A stretch of 64,000 bases of DNA from Paraburkholderia acidipaludis NBRC 101816 (GTDB lineage: Bacteria > Pseudomonadota > Gammaproteobacteria > Burkholderiales > Burkholderiaceae): contig NZ_BAXZ01000019.1 of the NCBI RefSeq assembly GCF_000684975.1, forward strand, positions 108,791 to 172,790, given 5' to 3'. The translations under genes and the position numbers were made by a program. Positions 53,013 to 61,701 of this stretch are shown piece by piece. Position 1 is the stretch's first letter; the number at the start of each line of letters is the position of its first letter. Below the pieces are notes generated by a model. It did no database searches and had not been told where the DNA came from. It saw only the letters and a program-made list of their open reading frames with translations.

Positions 53013-54047
53013 TCAGGTGCGGCTCGCGGCCAGTGCGCGCGCACATTCGGCGACGAGCGCGGGGCCCTGGTAGATGAAGCCGGTGTAGAGCTGCACGAGC
53101 GAGGCGCCGGCCGCGATCTTCGCGCGTGCGTCCTCGCCCGAGAAGATGCCGCCCACGCCGATGATCGGCACGTCGGTGCCGAGCTCGGCACGCAGCTTGC
53201 GGATCACCGCGTTCGACGCCTCGAATACCGGGCGCCCCGAGAGGCCGCCGGTTTCGTCGGCGTTCGGCTGGCCCTGCACGGCGGCGCGAGAGAGCGTGGT
53301 ATTGGTCGCGATCACGCCTTCGAACTGGTGGCGCAGCACGGTGTCGGCGATTTCCTTGATTTGCTCGTCGTCGAGGTCCGGGGCGATCTTCAGCGCGAGC
53401 GGCACGAGCTTGCCGTGCAGGTCGGCGAGGCGCTGCTGCTTGTCCTTGAGCGCCGCGAGCAGCGCGTCGAGCTCGCCCGCGCCCTGCAGCTGGCGCAGGT
53501 TCTTCGTGTTCGGCGACGAGATGTTGATCGTCACGTAGCTCGCGAACGGGTAGACGCGCTCGAGACAGAACAGATAGTCGTCGGCGGCGCGCTCGATGGG
53601 CGTATCGGCATTCTTGCCGATGTTCAGGCCGAGGATGCCGCGATAGCGCGCGGCCTGCACGTTCTTCACGAACTGCTCGACGCCGTGGTTGTTGAAGCCC
53701 ATGCGGTTGATGATGCCGCCCGCCTGCGGCAGCCGGAAGATGCGCGGGCGCGGATTGCCGGGCTGAGGGCGCGGCGTGACGGTGCCCACTTCGATGAAGC
53801 CGAAACCGAGCGCCGCGAAGCCGTCGATGGCGGCGCCTTCCTTGTCGAGCCCCGCCGCGAGGCCTACCGGATTGCGGAACGCGAGGCCCATTACGGTGCG
53901 CGGCGAGTCGGGCACGTGCGAGCCCAGCAGGCCCGCCATGCCGGTGCGGCCGGCGGCGCCGATGGCGCGCAGCGTCAGATGGTGGACGTCTTCCGCGTCG
54001 AAGCGAAAGAGCTGGTCGCGCAGAAACGGGTAGAGGGAGCTGAACAC
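53013..54047 (-). CDS. pyrD: Dihydroorotate dehydrogenase (quinone)
   Basis: 344-residue class 2, membrane-associated FMN enzyme oxidising dihydroorotate to orotate with ubiquinone in pyrimidine synthesis. The N-terminal helix MFSSLYPFLRDQLFRFDAEDVHHL is the quinone-tunnel domain; FRNPVGLAAGLDKEG, GFNNHGVEQF and NISSPNTKNLR are family motifs, and GVGGIFSGEDARAKIAAGA and LYTGFIYQGP bind FMN phosphate. Length is normal. Upstream of bpt and aat on the minus strand, as in other Burkholderiaceae. Confidence 0.96.
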   Translation of the reverse strand: MFSSLYPFLRDQLFRFDAEDVHHLTLRAIGAAGRTGMAGLLGSHVPDSPRTVMGLAFRNPVGLAAGLDKEGAAIDGFAALGFGFIEVGTVTPRPQPGNPRPRIFRLPQAGGIINRMGFNNHGVEQFVKNVQAARYRGILGLNIGKNADTPIERAADDYLFCLERVYPFASYVTINISSPNTKNLRQLQGAGELDALLAALKDKQQRLADLHGKLVPLALKIAPDLDDEQIKEIADTVLRHQFEGVIATNTTLSRAAVQGQPNADETGGLSGRPVFEASNAVIRKLRAELGTDVPIIGVGGIFSGEDARAKIAAGASLVQLYTGFIYQGPALVAECARALAASRT

Positions 54048-54179
54048 GGGGCGAGGGCGCGGATGCCGAAAAATGGGAACCCGCTATTTTACCGGCTTCG
54101 GGCCCCGGCGAGGACGCCCGGGGTTCTGCGGCCCGTTGCGCCTCGGCCCCGCCGCCGCTTTGGGTAGCGGGAGGGCGCC

Positions 54180-54956
54180 TTACGCGCGGGCGGCGAGTGC
54201 CTCGTCGAGCGTCGCCCAGACGCCGTCGAAAAGGCCCTCGAGCGGCCGGAAGCGCGCCTTGTAAGCCATTTTCGGGCTCTCGCGGATCCAGTAGCCGAGG
54301 TACACGTAAGGCAGTTGCAGGCTGCGCGCCTGCTCGATCTGCCACAGGATGTTGTAGGTGCCGTAGCTCGTGTGCGGCGCGTCGGGCTCGAAGAAGGTGT
54401 AGACCGACGAGAGCCCGTCGCCGAGGATGTCGATCATGCTCACCATGCGCAGCATGCCGCTGCCTTCGGGATCCTGCGGATCGCGCTCGCGGAACTCGAC
54501 GAGACGCGAATTGATGCGGCTTTGCAGGAGGAACTGCTCGTACTGGTCCCGGCTGTCGCGGTCCATGCCGCCGCCGGCGTGGCGGGCCGACTGGTAACGC
54601 ATGTAGAGCGCGTAGTGCGTTTCGTCGTAGTGCAGGGGGGCGACCGTCGCGACGAGCTCGCCGTGCTGCTTCCAGGCGCGGCGCTGCGTGCGGTTGGGCG
54701 TGAAGCGCGTGACCGGCACGCGCACCGGCACGCACGCGCGGCAGCCGTCGCAGTAGGGGCGGTAGGTGAACACGCCCGAGCGCCGGAAACCCGCCTTGAC
54801 TAGTTCCGTGTAGACGTCGGAGTTGATCAGGTGGCTGGGCGTGGCAACCTGCGAGCGCGCGATACGCCCCTCCAGATAGCTGCAGGGGTAGGGCGCCGTT
54901 GCATAGAATTGCAGCGCGGAAAGCGGTGAAAGCGGCAGCTCGTTGGGATGCGTCAC
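54180..54956 (-). CDS. bpt: Aspartate/glutamate leucyltransferase (Bpt)
   Basis: 258-residue aminoacyl-tRNA-protein transferase of the ATE fold that adds Leu to proteins with N-terminal Asp or Glu, making them N-degron substrates for ClpAP. The N-terminal cysteine cluster YRPYCDGCRACVPVRVP and conserved LGYWIRESPKMAYKARFRPLE are present. Lies between pyrD and aat; the two transferases extend the same degradation pathway. Confidence 0.94.
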   Translation of the reverse strand: MTHPNELPLSPLSALQFYATAPYPCSYLEGRIARSQVATPSHLINSDVYTELVKAGFRRSGVFTYRPYCDGCRACVPVRVPVTRFTPNRTQRRAWKQHGELVATVAPLHYDETHYALYMRYQSARHAGGGMDRDSRDQYEQFLLQSRINSRLVEFRERDPQDPEGSGMLRMVSMIDILGDGLSSVYTFFEPDAPHTSYGTYNILWQIEQARSLQLPYVYLGYWIRESPKMAYKARFRPLEGLFDGVWATLDEALAARA

Positions 54957-55135
54957 GTTGGCAGCTCTCGTAGCAGTTCGGATCGTCGCGCTCGCGGCGC
55001 GCGGGCAGCGGCCGCAGCCGCGCGGGCGACATGTTCTCTCTTCAGTCTAACATCGAGCCCGAAGCGGAATCCATCGAATTGCGCGGCACCGCGAGAACCT
55101 CGCCACGCCCGCCGGGCGGCCCGCTCAGGTCGTGC

Positions 55136-55888
55136 TCAAGCCGCCGGCGCCGTGTCCGGGCGCTTGACGTGGTCGGCGAGAACCGCTTTGTCGAAGCGCC
55201 ATGGAATGCGTGGCGCATCGACCGTCGCGCGCACGTGCGCGATGAAAACCTTGCGCGCAATCTCGTGCCCGCCGAGCGACGCGAGGTGCGAGGTGTTCTG
55301 CTGGCAGTCGATCAAGGCCACGCCGTGGCGCCGCAGGTGCGCGACGAGGGCGGCGAGCGCGATCTTGGAGGCGTCGGTGACCGAGGCGAACATCGATTCG
55401 CCGAAGAACATCGTGCCGAGCGACACGCCGTAGAGGCCGCCCACGCGTTCGCCGTCGTGCCAGGCCTCGATGCTGTGCGCGTCGCCGATGCGGTGCAGGG
55501 CCGAGTAGGCGTCGATCACGTCGCCGGTGATCCAGGTGCCGCGCTGGCCGTGGCGTGGCGCGTTCGCGCAGGCGCGCATCACGGTCGCGAAGTCGTCGTC
55601 GACGCGAATCTCCCACGCGTCGTCGCGCAGCACGCGCTTGAGCGTTTTCTTCAGCGAGGGCGAGACCTTGAACGCATCGGGCCGCAGGATCATGCGCGGG
55701 TCGGGGCTCCACCAGAGCACGGGCTGGCCGTCCGAATACCACGGGAAGATGCCGTGCCGATAGGCGTCGATGAGGCGCGAGGGCAGCAGGTCGGCGCTCG
55801 CGGCAAGGAGGCCGGGCGCGCCGCTGCCGGCGCCGAGCGCGCGCTCGACGCTGGGAAACGGGTCTTCGGGCCCGAGCCAGGGAACCAT
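55136..55888 (-). CDS. aat: Leucyl/phenylalanyl-tRNA-protein transferase
   Basis: 250 residues; transfers Leu or Phe to N-terminal Arg/Lys, creating N-degrons. Typical blocks: LLAASADLLPSRLIDAYRHGIFPWYSDGQPVLWWSPDPR (several motifs within 28-66), HSIEAWHDGERVGGLYGVSLGTMFFGESMF (two blocks) and LIDCQQNTSHLASLGG. Separated from the NUDIX gene by 12 bp, so the NUDIX gene and aat are probably co-transcribed. Confidence 0.96.
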   Translation of the reverse strand: MVPWLGPEDPFPSVERALGAGSGAPGLLAASADLLPSRLIDAYRHGIFPWYSDGQPVLWWSPDPRMILRPDAFKVSPSLKKTLKRVLRDDAWEIRVDDDFATVMRACANAPRHGQRGTWITGDVIDAYSALHRIGDAHSIEAWHDGERVGGLYGVSLGTMFFGESMFASVTDASKIALAALVAHLRRHGVALIDCQQNTSHLASLGGHEIARKVFIAHVRATVDAPRIPWRFDKAVLADHVKRPDTAPAA

Positions 55889-55900
55889 CGGGAGTCGGGG

Positions 55901-56446
55901 TCAGCCGTCGCGCAGCGAGCGCAGCACGTCGCCGGTGTGCAGGCCGTAGGTGCCTGACTGGCGGTCGGCGAAGAAAAAGCGCAGCGTCTGCCCGACCGTG
56001 GGGAACGCAATGTCGTCCCAGGGAATTTCGTGCTCTTCGAAGAGACGCACTTCAAGGCTTTCCTCGCCGGCCGCGACGTCGATGTCGAGCAGGCGCGCGA
56101 GATAGAACAGATGGACCTGATGCACGCGCGGCACGTTCAGCAGCGAGAAGAGATTCTGCACCTCGACGCGCGCGCCGGCTTCCTCGAGCGTTTCGCGCGC
56201 CGCGGCCTCGGCGGTGGTTTCTCCCATCTCCATGAAACCGGCGGGCAAGGTCCAGTAACCGTAGCGCGGCTCGATGGCGCGCCGGCACAGCAACACCTTG
56301 TCCTCCCAGACGGGGACGGTGCCGACCACGTTGCGCGGATTCTGATAATGCACGGTGCCGCAGGCCGAGCAGACATAGCGTTCGCGGTTGTCTCCGGGGG
56401 GCATGAGCAGGCTGACCGCCTGACCGCAAGTCGAGCAGAATTTCAT
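55901..56446 (-). CDS. NUDIX hydrolase with zinc ribbon
   Basis: 181 residues from the ATG at 56446 (a GTG two codons earlier is possible). N-terminal zinc ribbon CSTCG..CSACG, then a perfect NUDIX box G(x5)E(x7)REUxEExGU reading GFMEMGETTAEAAARE followed by TLEEAGA. The ribbon plus NUDIX resembles a compact NudC-like or ADP-ribose/NADH pyrophosphatase. The exact nucleotide substrate is not evident. Confidence 0.9.
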   Translation of the reverse strand: MKFCSTCGQAVSLLMPPGDNRERYVCSACGTVHYQNPRNVVGTVPVWEDKVLLCRRAIEPRYGYWTLPAGFMEMGETTAEAAARETLEEAGARVEVQNLFSLLNVPRVHQVHLFYLARLLDIDVAAGEESLEVRLFEEHEIPWDDIAFPTVGQTLRFFFADRQSGTYGLHTGDVLRSLRDG

Positions 56447-56610
56447 GGGCACGATTGGGGGAAGAGTGATGCGAGTGTATCACCGCGCGGCGAGGAGCCG
56501 TGAGGGTGGCCGCGGTGCTAGACATGCGGGTCCGCGTGCTCTCCGCACGTCCGAGTGGTGTTCGATTGGTGCCAGATTGCCGGGCAACATGACACGGCTG
56601 CGCGTCCTGA

Positions 56611-57084
56611 TGTTTTCCGGTTTCCCTGGATGTTGATGCGCGACAAGCGGTTTGCGGTGCACCCGGATTAATCTGGGCATTTCATCAACGACGAATAGCA
56701 CCGCATGGCGACCGCTCACTCGCACTCACACCGGCCGATCAAGGTACGCAAGCACGGCTGATTTACGGTCGCTATCGTTCGGCACACGCCGCCAAAGGGC
56801 CTATCGATTTTGCAGGGCATTACACCCTTGCTGCGTGGGGATGCGGGGCTGGTTGCGTGATGGCGGCGGTAATCGACCAGAAAACCGGGCGCACGACTTC
56901 GTTACCGTTCACAGTTTCGGATTGGCCACTAGATGTAACCGAACCGCTCGAACACCACGCGGATAGTTGCTTGCTCATTGTGCGCGGTAGTCGCAACGAG
57001 AGCGACGAACACGGCACGTATTACTACGCGTTCGATGGCAAGACATTCCGGCGTCGTGCGGCCGACGTCGAACCGAAGCACTAG
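56611..57084 (+). pseudogene. 5'-truncated conserved gene (GHYTLAAWGCG family)
   Basis: The frame is open from 56611 to a stop at 57084 but has no ATG before 56860. The conserved part reads GPIDFAGHYTLAAWGCGAGC then AAVIDQKTG and LLIVRGSRNES, a pattern I recognise from small exported proteobacterial proteins of unknown function (NFAGHY..WGCG..C), which normally start with a signal peptide. That signal is absent, so the 5' end seems lost. A shorter product from GTG/ATG at 56857 would lack the conserved core. Confidence 0.5.
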
Positions 57085-57252
57085 GCCAGGTGCGAAACAA
57101 GCGCACGCGGGGCGCGTGACTCGCGCGCCTTTGAGGTTGTGCCCGCGTCGCCATACGGCTCGGCGGCGCGTTCCATAAGCAGGGGAAGGACGCTCAGTGC
57201 CCTGCGGCAACCGGCGCGTGTGCGCGGGCCGCATCTCACGTAGAGGACCATC

Positions 57253-58407
57253 ATGCCGATCACGATTGAAGAAGTGAGGGCCGCACTCGCGGAGCGCGAT
57301 GCGGGTGTCGAAGCACTCCTGACGAAGGCGAACGCTGACATCGCGGCGCTCGCCGAGAAGGTCAACGGGCAGAACGTTAACATCCTCGATCTGGGCCAGA
57401 AGTTCGCAGGCCTCTCCGAACACGGCTTCAGCAGAGGTGCCAGTGGTGCAGGCCGTGCCTCGCTCGGCGCGCTGCTCGCGAAGTCGGACCTGCTCACTCG
57501 GTGGAACCACGGCAACGGCCCGAAGTCGGTGCGCGTGGCACTCGAAGGCGTGAACATCAAGGCCGACACCATCACCTCAAGCGGCTTCCCGGTGCAGCCG
57601 CAGCAGGAACTGGTGCAGCCGATCGTGCTGCCGCGCTTCTGGAACAGCCTGTTCTCGCTGCCCATCACCACCGACTCCATCCAGACCGTTGACGGTGACC
57701 TTGAGAACAACGCCGCGCCGCAGCAGGGCGAAGGCGCACTCAAGGCCCAGAGCAGCACCACCTTCACGCCGACGCTGTGGCCTGCACAGACCATCGCGCA
57801 CTGGCAGCTTGCCAGCCGTCAGGTGCTCGATGACGTGGGCGCGCTGGGCGAGTTCATGGACCTCTCGATGCGCGAAGGCCTGCAAGCCGCAGTTGATCAG
57901 CAGGTCATCACTGGTAGCGGCACAGGCTACGACCTGAAGGGCGTCATGACCGGCGGCACGCAGATGGACGGCACGTCGGCCACCGCGCTCGACAGCATCA
58001 TCATGGCGGTGGCGAACCTCCAGTCGCAGGGCGCAACGCGTGTGGTGTGCGGCTTGAGTCCGCTGGACATCGCAGCCATGCGCATTGCCAAGTCCTCGGG
58101 CAGCGGCACGTACCTGCTCGATCCGCTGGCGTCACTCAACGGCGTGCCGGGGGCGGTGTTCGTGCCTGTGGCTGCCATCCCTCAGGGCCAGTACTGTGCG
58201 GTAGCGACACCGCAGGGTGCCTATATCGGCCTGCGTCAAGGGGTGACTGTGGAAGTGAGCCGCGAGGACCGCGACAACTTTGTTAAGAACCTCGTCACGG
58301 TGTTGGTTGAATGCAGGCTTGCGCTTGTGCTTCAACGTCCCTCGATGTGCCTGTACGGCGCGCTCGTTGCGCCGGCTGGAACCGGCAGCACGAAGGCGAA
58401 GGCATAA
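57253..58407 (+). CDS. Phage major capsid protein, HK97 fold
   Basis: 384 residues with TAGAGGACCATC before the ATG. The N-terminal 55 residues are a short coiled scaffold-like region; the rest matches HK97-type capsid proteins (TSSGFPVQPQQ, PQQGEGALKAQSSTTFTPTLWPAQTIAHWQLASRQVLDD in two blocks, GLQAAVDQQVITGSGTG, PSMCLYGAL near the end). No terminase, portal, protease or tail genes flank it, so it is an orphan from a decayed prophage or satellite. Confidence 0.88.
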   Translation: MPITIEEVRAALAERDAGVEALLTKANADIAALAEKVNGQNVNILDLGQKFAGLSEHGFSRGASGAGRASLGALLAKSDLLTRWNHGNGPKSVRVALEGVNIKADTITSSGFPVQPQQELVQPIVLPRFWNSLFSLPITTDSIQTVDGDLENNAAPQQGEGALKAQSSTTFTPTLWPAQTIAHWQLASRQVLDDVGALGEFMDLSMREGLQAAVDQQVITGSGTGYDLKGVMTGGTQMDGTSATALDSIIMAVANLQSQGATRVVCGLSPLDIAAMRIAKSSGSGTYLLDPLASLNGVPGAVFVPVAAIPQGQYCAVATPQGAYIGLRQGVTVEVSREDRDNFVKNLVTVLVECRLALVLQRPSMCLYGALVAPAGTGSTKAKA

Positions 58408-58611
58408 GCAGGGCTACGCTCACACGACGGAGACATTGGGGCGGTGGGTTCCCGAAGAACAGCCGCCATTGACACGGACAGGCAAGCTCGCGCCGCGGCC
58501 GGCTCTCTTGCCGGTGCGGCGTTCCTTTCTCGAATCTTCGCAAACTACCGGAAAACGTGTCGTTGTGTAATGCGATACTCTCCCGAATCGTCACCTGCCT
58601 TGCGAGGCAAC

Positions 58612-59511
58612 ATGAATTACAACGACCGTCAGCACTTCTTCAAGTACACAACTTCCGAGACAGCCAAGTTGATCGTTGGCTCACGCAAGCTACGTTGGAG
58701 TTCGCCGTTACTTTTCAACGATCCTTTCGACCACCAAACTGGGTTCGCTTTTCCGTTCACCGGCAAGGAGTTCTCCGAGGCATTCTTGGAAACTAGCCTA
58801 CGGGTTGTTTACGGCGATGCGCCATTTGAACCACCGCATCAAACCAAGTACTGCAACATGTTGCGCATCGCACGGGCGAATAGGGATCGGTGGCCGCGTG
58901 AGAAGTTTGAGGCAGACATGCGGGCGGCAGCAGCAGAAATGGCAGGCATCTTCCCCGGTTTATCGGAAGAACTAAATGCGAATCTCACCGAGCGATTGAC
59001 GCGATCGCGAGTGCTCTGCTTGACCGAGCGAGGCGACAATTTGGTCATGTGGTCGCACTATGCGAATTCCCATCGCGGTGTCGCGTTCAAGTTCAGACGA
59101 CTTGAACAACTTGATCATCGATTTCTGATAGCGCAACCTGTTCAGTATAGTGACGAAGCTGTCAGTTTTCTTGGCGTGCGGGAATACATCAATAAGCTCT
59201 TTGGGCTGGCGGAACACGACCTCGTTCCCCGCATCTGGGACCTGGCTTTTCGAAAGCACGCTGATTGGAAATACGAACAGGAGTGGCGTGTTCACGTCGC
59301 CCTGTTAGCAGATAACGATGTTGGCCCCGGATATTCCGACGACGAGGAACCTCCCGAGCTATTCGAAGCAATTTACTTGGGATGTCGTATGGATCAAGCG
59401 TGCGCCGCAGAGCTTGTCCAGTTGATTCGAGAAAGGCTGCCACAAACAACTATCTTCCAAGCGCAGAAGCGCACAGCTGGGATCGGTCTAGACTTTGTGG
59501 CCTTGGGATGA
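58612..59511 (+). CDS. DUF2971 domain protein
   Basis: 299 residues; ATG at 58612 with GCGAGGCAAC upstream. FFKYTTSETAKLIVGSRKLRWSSPLLFNDPFD (two blocks) near the N-terminus and the hallmark GDNLVMWSHYANSHRGVAFKF place it in DUF2971. Codon use is visibly less GC-rich than the flanking core genes, indicating recent acquisition. DUF2971 genes are common cargo of phages and islands; the function is unknown and a defence role is only a possibility. Confidence 0.78.
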   Translation: MNYNDRQHFFKYTTSETAKLIVGSRKLRWSSPLLFNDPFDHQTGFAFPFTGKEFSEAFLETSLRVVYGDAPFEPPHQTKYCNMLRIARANRDRWPREKFEADMRAAAAEMAGIFPGLSEELNANLTERLTRSRVLCLTERGDNLVMWSHYANSHRGVAFKFRRLEQLDHRFLIAQPVQYSDEAVSFLGVREYINKLFGLAEHDLVPRIWDLAFRKHADWKYEQEWRVHVALLADNDVGPGYSDDEEPPELFEAIYLGCRMDQACAAELVQLIRERLPQTTIFQAQKRTAGIGLDFVALG

Positions 59512-59618
59512 TGAGGAGAGGGTGAAGCGACCACAGCGCACTTGAAAGGTGCGCTCGGGGAGGGTCGCGCAGAAGCTTGTCAGTTGTCGCGAGGAACACC
59601 CTCCCCTTCCTTTCTTTC

Positions 59619-59638
59619 GCAAAAAGTCGACTTTTTGC
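59619..59638. repeat. 20-bp perfect palindrome GCAAAAAGTCGACTTTTTGC
   Basis: A full 20-bp palindrome just downstream of the convergent membrane-protein gene (stop at 59646). A second hairpin, AGCGCAC-N7-GTGCGCT, lies at 59535-59555. The A/T-flanked structure could act as a bidirectional terminator between the convergent genes or as a recombination site. Confidence 0.6.
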
Positions 59639-59645
59639 ATGGGGG

Positions 59646-60602
59646 TCAATGCGGCGACGCGTGTTGCCTTAATACTGGCGGTCCTGCCGCAACCGCGGCG
59701 CCTGCCACTGCTTTTGCTCCGTCACTTAGCGTCTCGAAATAGCGCTTGGTGTTGCACGCTGCTTCCAATACTACCGATTGCCGCTTTGCTATGGGGTTGT
59801 CTCCAGTGATGAAGAAGTCGAGCTTTGGGTCGGGCCGCATGAGTAGTGCAACGGATTTAACACAGTTCGACAGCGTGAGCAGCCTTTCAAGTGCCGTGAC
59901 TCCATCCTTCTGCGTGCATTCCAGCATGTATTCTTTTGAGTTCGGATCACGTTTCGGCCGGTTGCTGGCGATGCAGTCGTTCACCAACCCAGTGGCAACT
60001 TTCATGTCCTCCGTGACGCTGAGGGCGCCGTAGTCTCCGGTAGCATTTTCATGAAGTGTTGCGATGGTCGGAGAGTCAGCTGCGAGCCGCTCCAGCCATT
60101 TTTCGCTCGCGGCATCAAACGCCTTTCGCGCCTCAACAATATCGGCGGCACCAGCGTCCCTTTGCTGAAGCGTTATCAACGCCGCCCCGCGATAGTAGTA
60201 GTCAGCGAAACCTACCGATAGGTCGTCGTAGGCCGCACGAAGCTCGTTCATGCTCTTCACGATGGATTCGCGCTGGCGTTGTCGATGTTCCTGCAAGGCA
60301 ACCAGCCCATTGCCAATTAGGCCGGTGAAGATGAAGCCCACCACCACCAGTACCGCCGGATGCTTGGAAGCCTGATTGAGTATCCTGCGCCGTCTTCGGG
60401 CTTCCCGTGGTTCCGGCGCTAGCACAAACCCCCTACGTGTCAACGTACGCCACCTGATCGAAATGAGCCTTCGCTCCATCGTCGCTTTCAGGTAGTTCCA
60501 GAGGAATTCAAGCAAGCAGAGCAGGAGCCAGACGGCTACGACCGTGAGCAACCACTGAGGCGTCGCCATTGTCGTCAGGAGCGTCTTTAGTCTTTCTGGC
60601 AT
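59646..60602 (-). CDS. Membrane protein of unknown function
   Basis: 318 residues. TM1 at about 16-34 (WLLTVVAVWLLLCLLEFLW), a basic cytoplasmic loop, TM2 at about 83-100 (AVLVVVGFIFTGLIGNGLV), then a long soluble helical domain (101-300). No known motif recognised. Lower GC than the flanking core. Convergent with the DUF2971 gene and part of the same acquired segment. A later in-frame ATG at residue 12 could also serve as start. Confidence 0.65.
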   Translation of the reverse strand: MPERLKTLLTTMATPQWLLTVVAVWLLLCLLEFLWNYLKATMERRLISIRWRTLTRRGFVLAPEPREARRRRRILNQASKHPAVLVVVGFIFTGLIGNGLVALQEHRQRQRESIVKSMNELRAAYDDLSVGFADYYYRGAALITLQQRDAGAADIVEARKAFDAASEKWLERLAADSPTIATLHENATGDYGALSVTEDMKVATGLVNDCIASNRPKRDPNSKEYMLECTQKDGVTALERLLTLSNCVKSVALLMRPDPKLDFFITGDNPIAKRQSVVLEAACNTKRYFETLSDGAKAVAGAAVAAGPPVLRQHASPH

Positions 60603-60950
60603 CGCTAGGGGTTGCAGTGGGGGCCAGTGCGTAGATTAGTCTGAGCGAGCCGTCGAGGGAAGGATCACTCCGCTGTTTGTGCATGAGACGCGGTGCGGCT
60701 CAGGAATGGAGACCCATTGCGGTCGAAATTCGGGTCGTGGGCAGGCTGGAGGGGCGAGGCCGGCATTAGGGGAAGCATACGGGCGGGAGGCTCTCAAAGG
60801 CCCAGAAATGCAAAAACCCGCCTAAGCGGGTTTCTCGTTGCTGACTGTTTGCTGCCGAATTCTTGCCAGTTTTGCCCACCTATTGCCCAAATTTGGGAAA
60901 AGGAGGAATCACCCAAAACTTCAGAATTCCTGCAAAGCCTTACCAGGCTT
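60603..60950. other. Non-coding stretch before the tRNA-Met fragment
   Basis: 348 bp with no supported gene. It contains the terminator at 60813-60834 and, just before the tRNA fragment, an AT-richer segment of unknown origin. Confidence 0.4.
60813..60834 (-). terminator. Terminator, probably of the interrupted tRNA-Met gene
   Basis: On the minus strand AAACCCGC-TTAG-GCGGGTTTTT: 8-bp stem and five T. It faces the same way as the tRNA-Met fragment 117 bp upstream and resembles tRNA terminators. Confidence 0.65.
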
Positions 60951-60997
<47 letters not shown>

Positions 60998-61162
60998 CCA
61001 AGGTTTTCGAATTTCCGGGCGCTGATCGCCACTCCACATTTCCCGTAAAATCATTGGTAGTCAATGCTTTAGGCGATTTTCATGTCACCTCGCGCGTTGA
61101 CGCAAATGGACCGGAATCGCTGTTTCCGGGTTACATGGTGGTTACATGGGATTGAGGTGTTG

Positions 61163-61249
61163 ATGGCGACGGTCAGATTGACGGCGGGCCGCGTGGCGTC
61201 GTTCGTGTGCGAGCCGGCGCGGAGTCAGTCGTTTCTGTGGGACGGGGGC
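61163..61249 (+). pseudogene. N-terminal remnant of tyrosine integrase
   Basis: MATVRLTAGRVASFVCEPARSQSFLWDGG is the start of an island integrase of the DUF4102/arm-binding type (family pattern VKLTAGRI..F.C..GK.QSFLWD). The family similarity stops after about 29 codons, where the next gene begins, so nearly the whole integrase is deleted. Just upstream, GGTTACATGG occurs twice with an 11-bp period (61129-61150), possibly an integrase arm site. Located 166 bp from the tRNA-Met scar, as expected for the island's own integrase. Confidence 0.65.
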
Positions 61250-61253
61250 AGCT

Positions 61254-61613
61254 ATGAGCAATCACTATTGCCGTGCGACGTTCGCGGAAATCGTTGCAAC
61301 CGACGAAGCCGCAAGACAGCAACGTGCCGGGCGCGAAGCGGTTCAGGCCGCGCGTGAGGCGTTCTGGAGTCGCGGGAGTGACGCGACGCACGCGGCGAAC
61401 GACGCGCCCGAGGCCGACCCTTGCGAGCCGCCAGCCGAAACCGTGCTGGTGCAGTGCGCGGCGAACGTGAAGCCGTAGCCGGTGACGTGGCTGTGGCCGG
61501 ACTGGCTCCCGGCGGGCAAGCTCGCGGTGCTGGCGGGCGCTGCGGGAACCGGCAAGACGACCCTCGCACTCAATCTCGCAGCGGTGGCGCGCGGTGGCGA
61601 GTGGCCGGACGGA
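61254..61613 (+). pseudogene. 5' part of island AAA/RepA-like ATPase, with in-frame TAG
   Basis: MSNHYCRATFAEIVATDEAA starts the frame; a TAG at 61476-61478 interrupts it, after which the same frame resumes with PVTWLWPDWLPAGKLAVLAG and Walker A GAAGTGKTTLALNLAA, as expected for hexameric RepA/primase-type helicases of islands (usually VTWLWPGWL..GKL.VLAG). It then ends abruptly after GGEWPDG (about 61613); the continuation is found inverted at 62313-63295. Confidence 0.75.
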
Positions 61614-61700
61614 ACGGTCGCCGTATCGATCATGCGGCAGTCTGAGCACCTTCGGATCGGGTCGCGCTGCCGTCGCCGCCGGTTTCTTCTTCGTCGCCAC
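61614..61700 (-). pseudogene. N-terminal remnant of small island gene
   Basis: GTG at 61700, just after the stop of the 204-residue gene, opens VATKKKPAATAARPDPKVLRLP and is cut at the inversion junction near 61613. Lys/Arg-rich start typical of small island proteins. Low confidence. Confidence 0.35.
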
Positions 61701-61701
61701 G

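Noticed and set aside
56857..57084. A 75-residue complete gene starting at GTG/ATG
   Set aside because: The conserved family core begins upstream of this start, so the short frame is the tail of a truncated gene.
57253..58407. Encapsulin nanocompartment instead of phage capsid
   Set aside because: No cargo gene with a targeting tail is nearby, and the sequence blocks fit HK97 major capsid proteins of tailed phages.
61082..61357. A 91-residue plus-strand protein spanning the integrase start
   Set aside because: Only codons from 61163 to about 61249 resemble an integrase; the remainder is the following gene read in the wrong frame.
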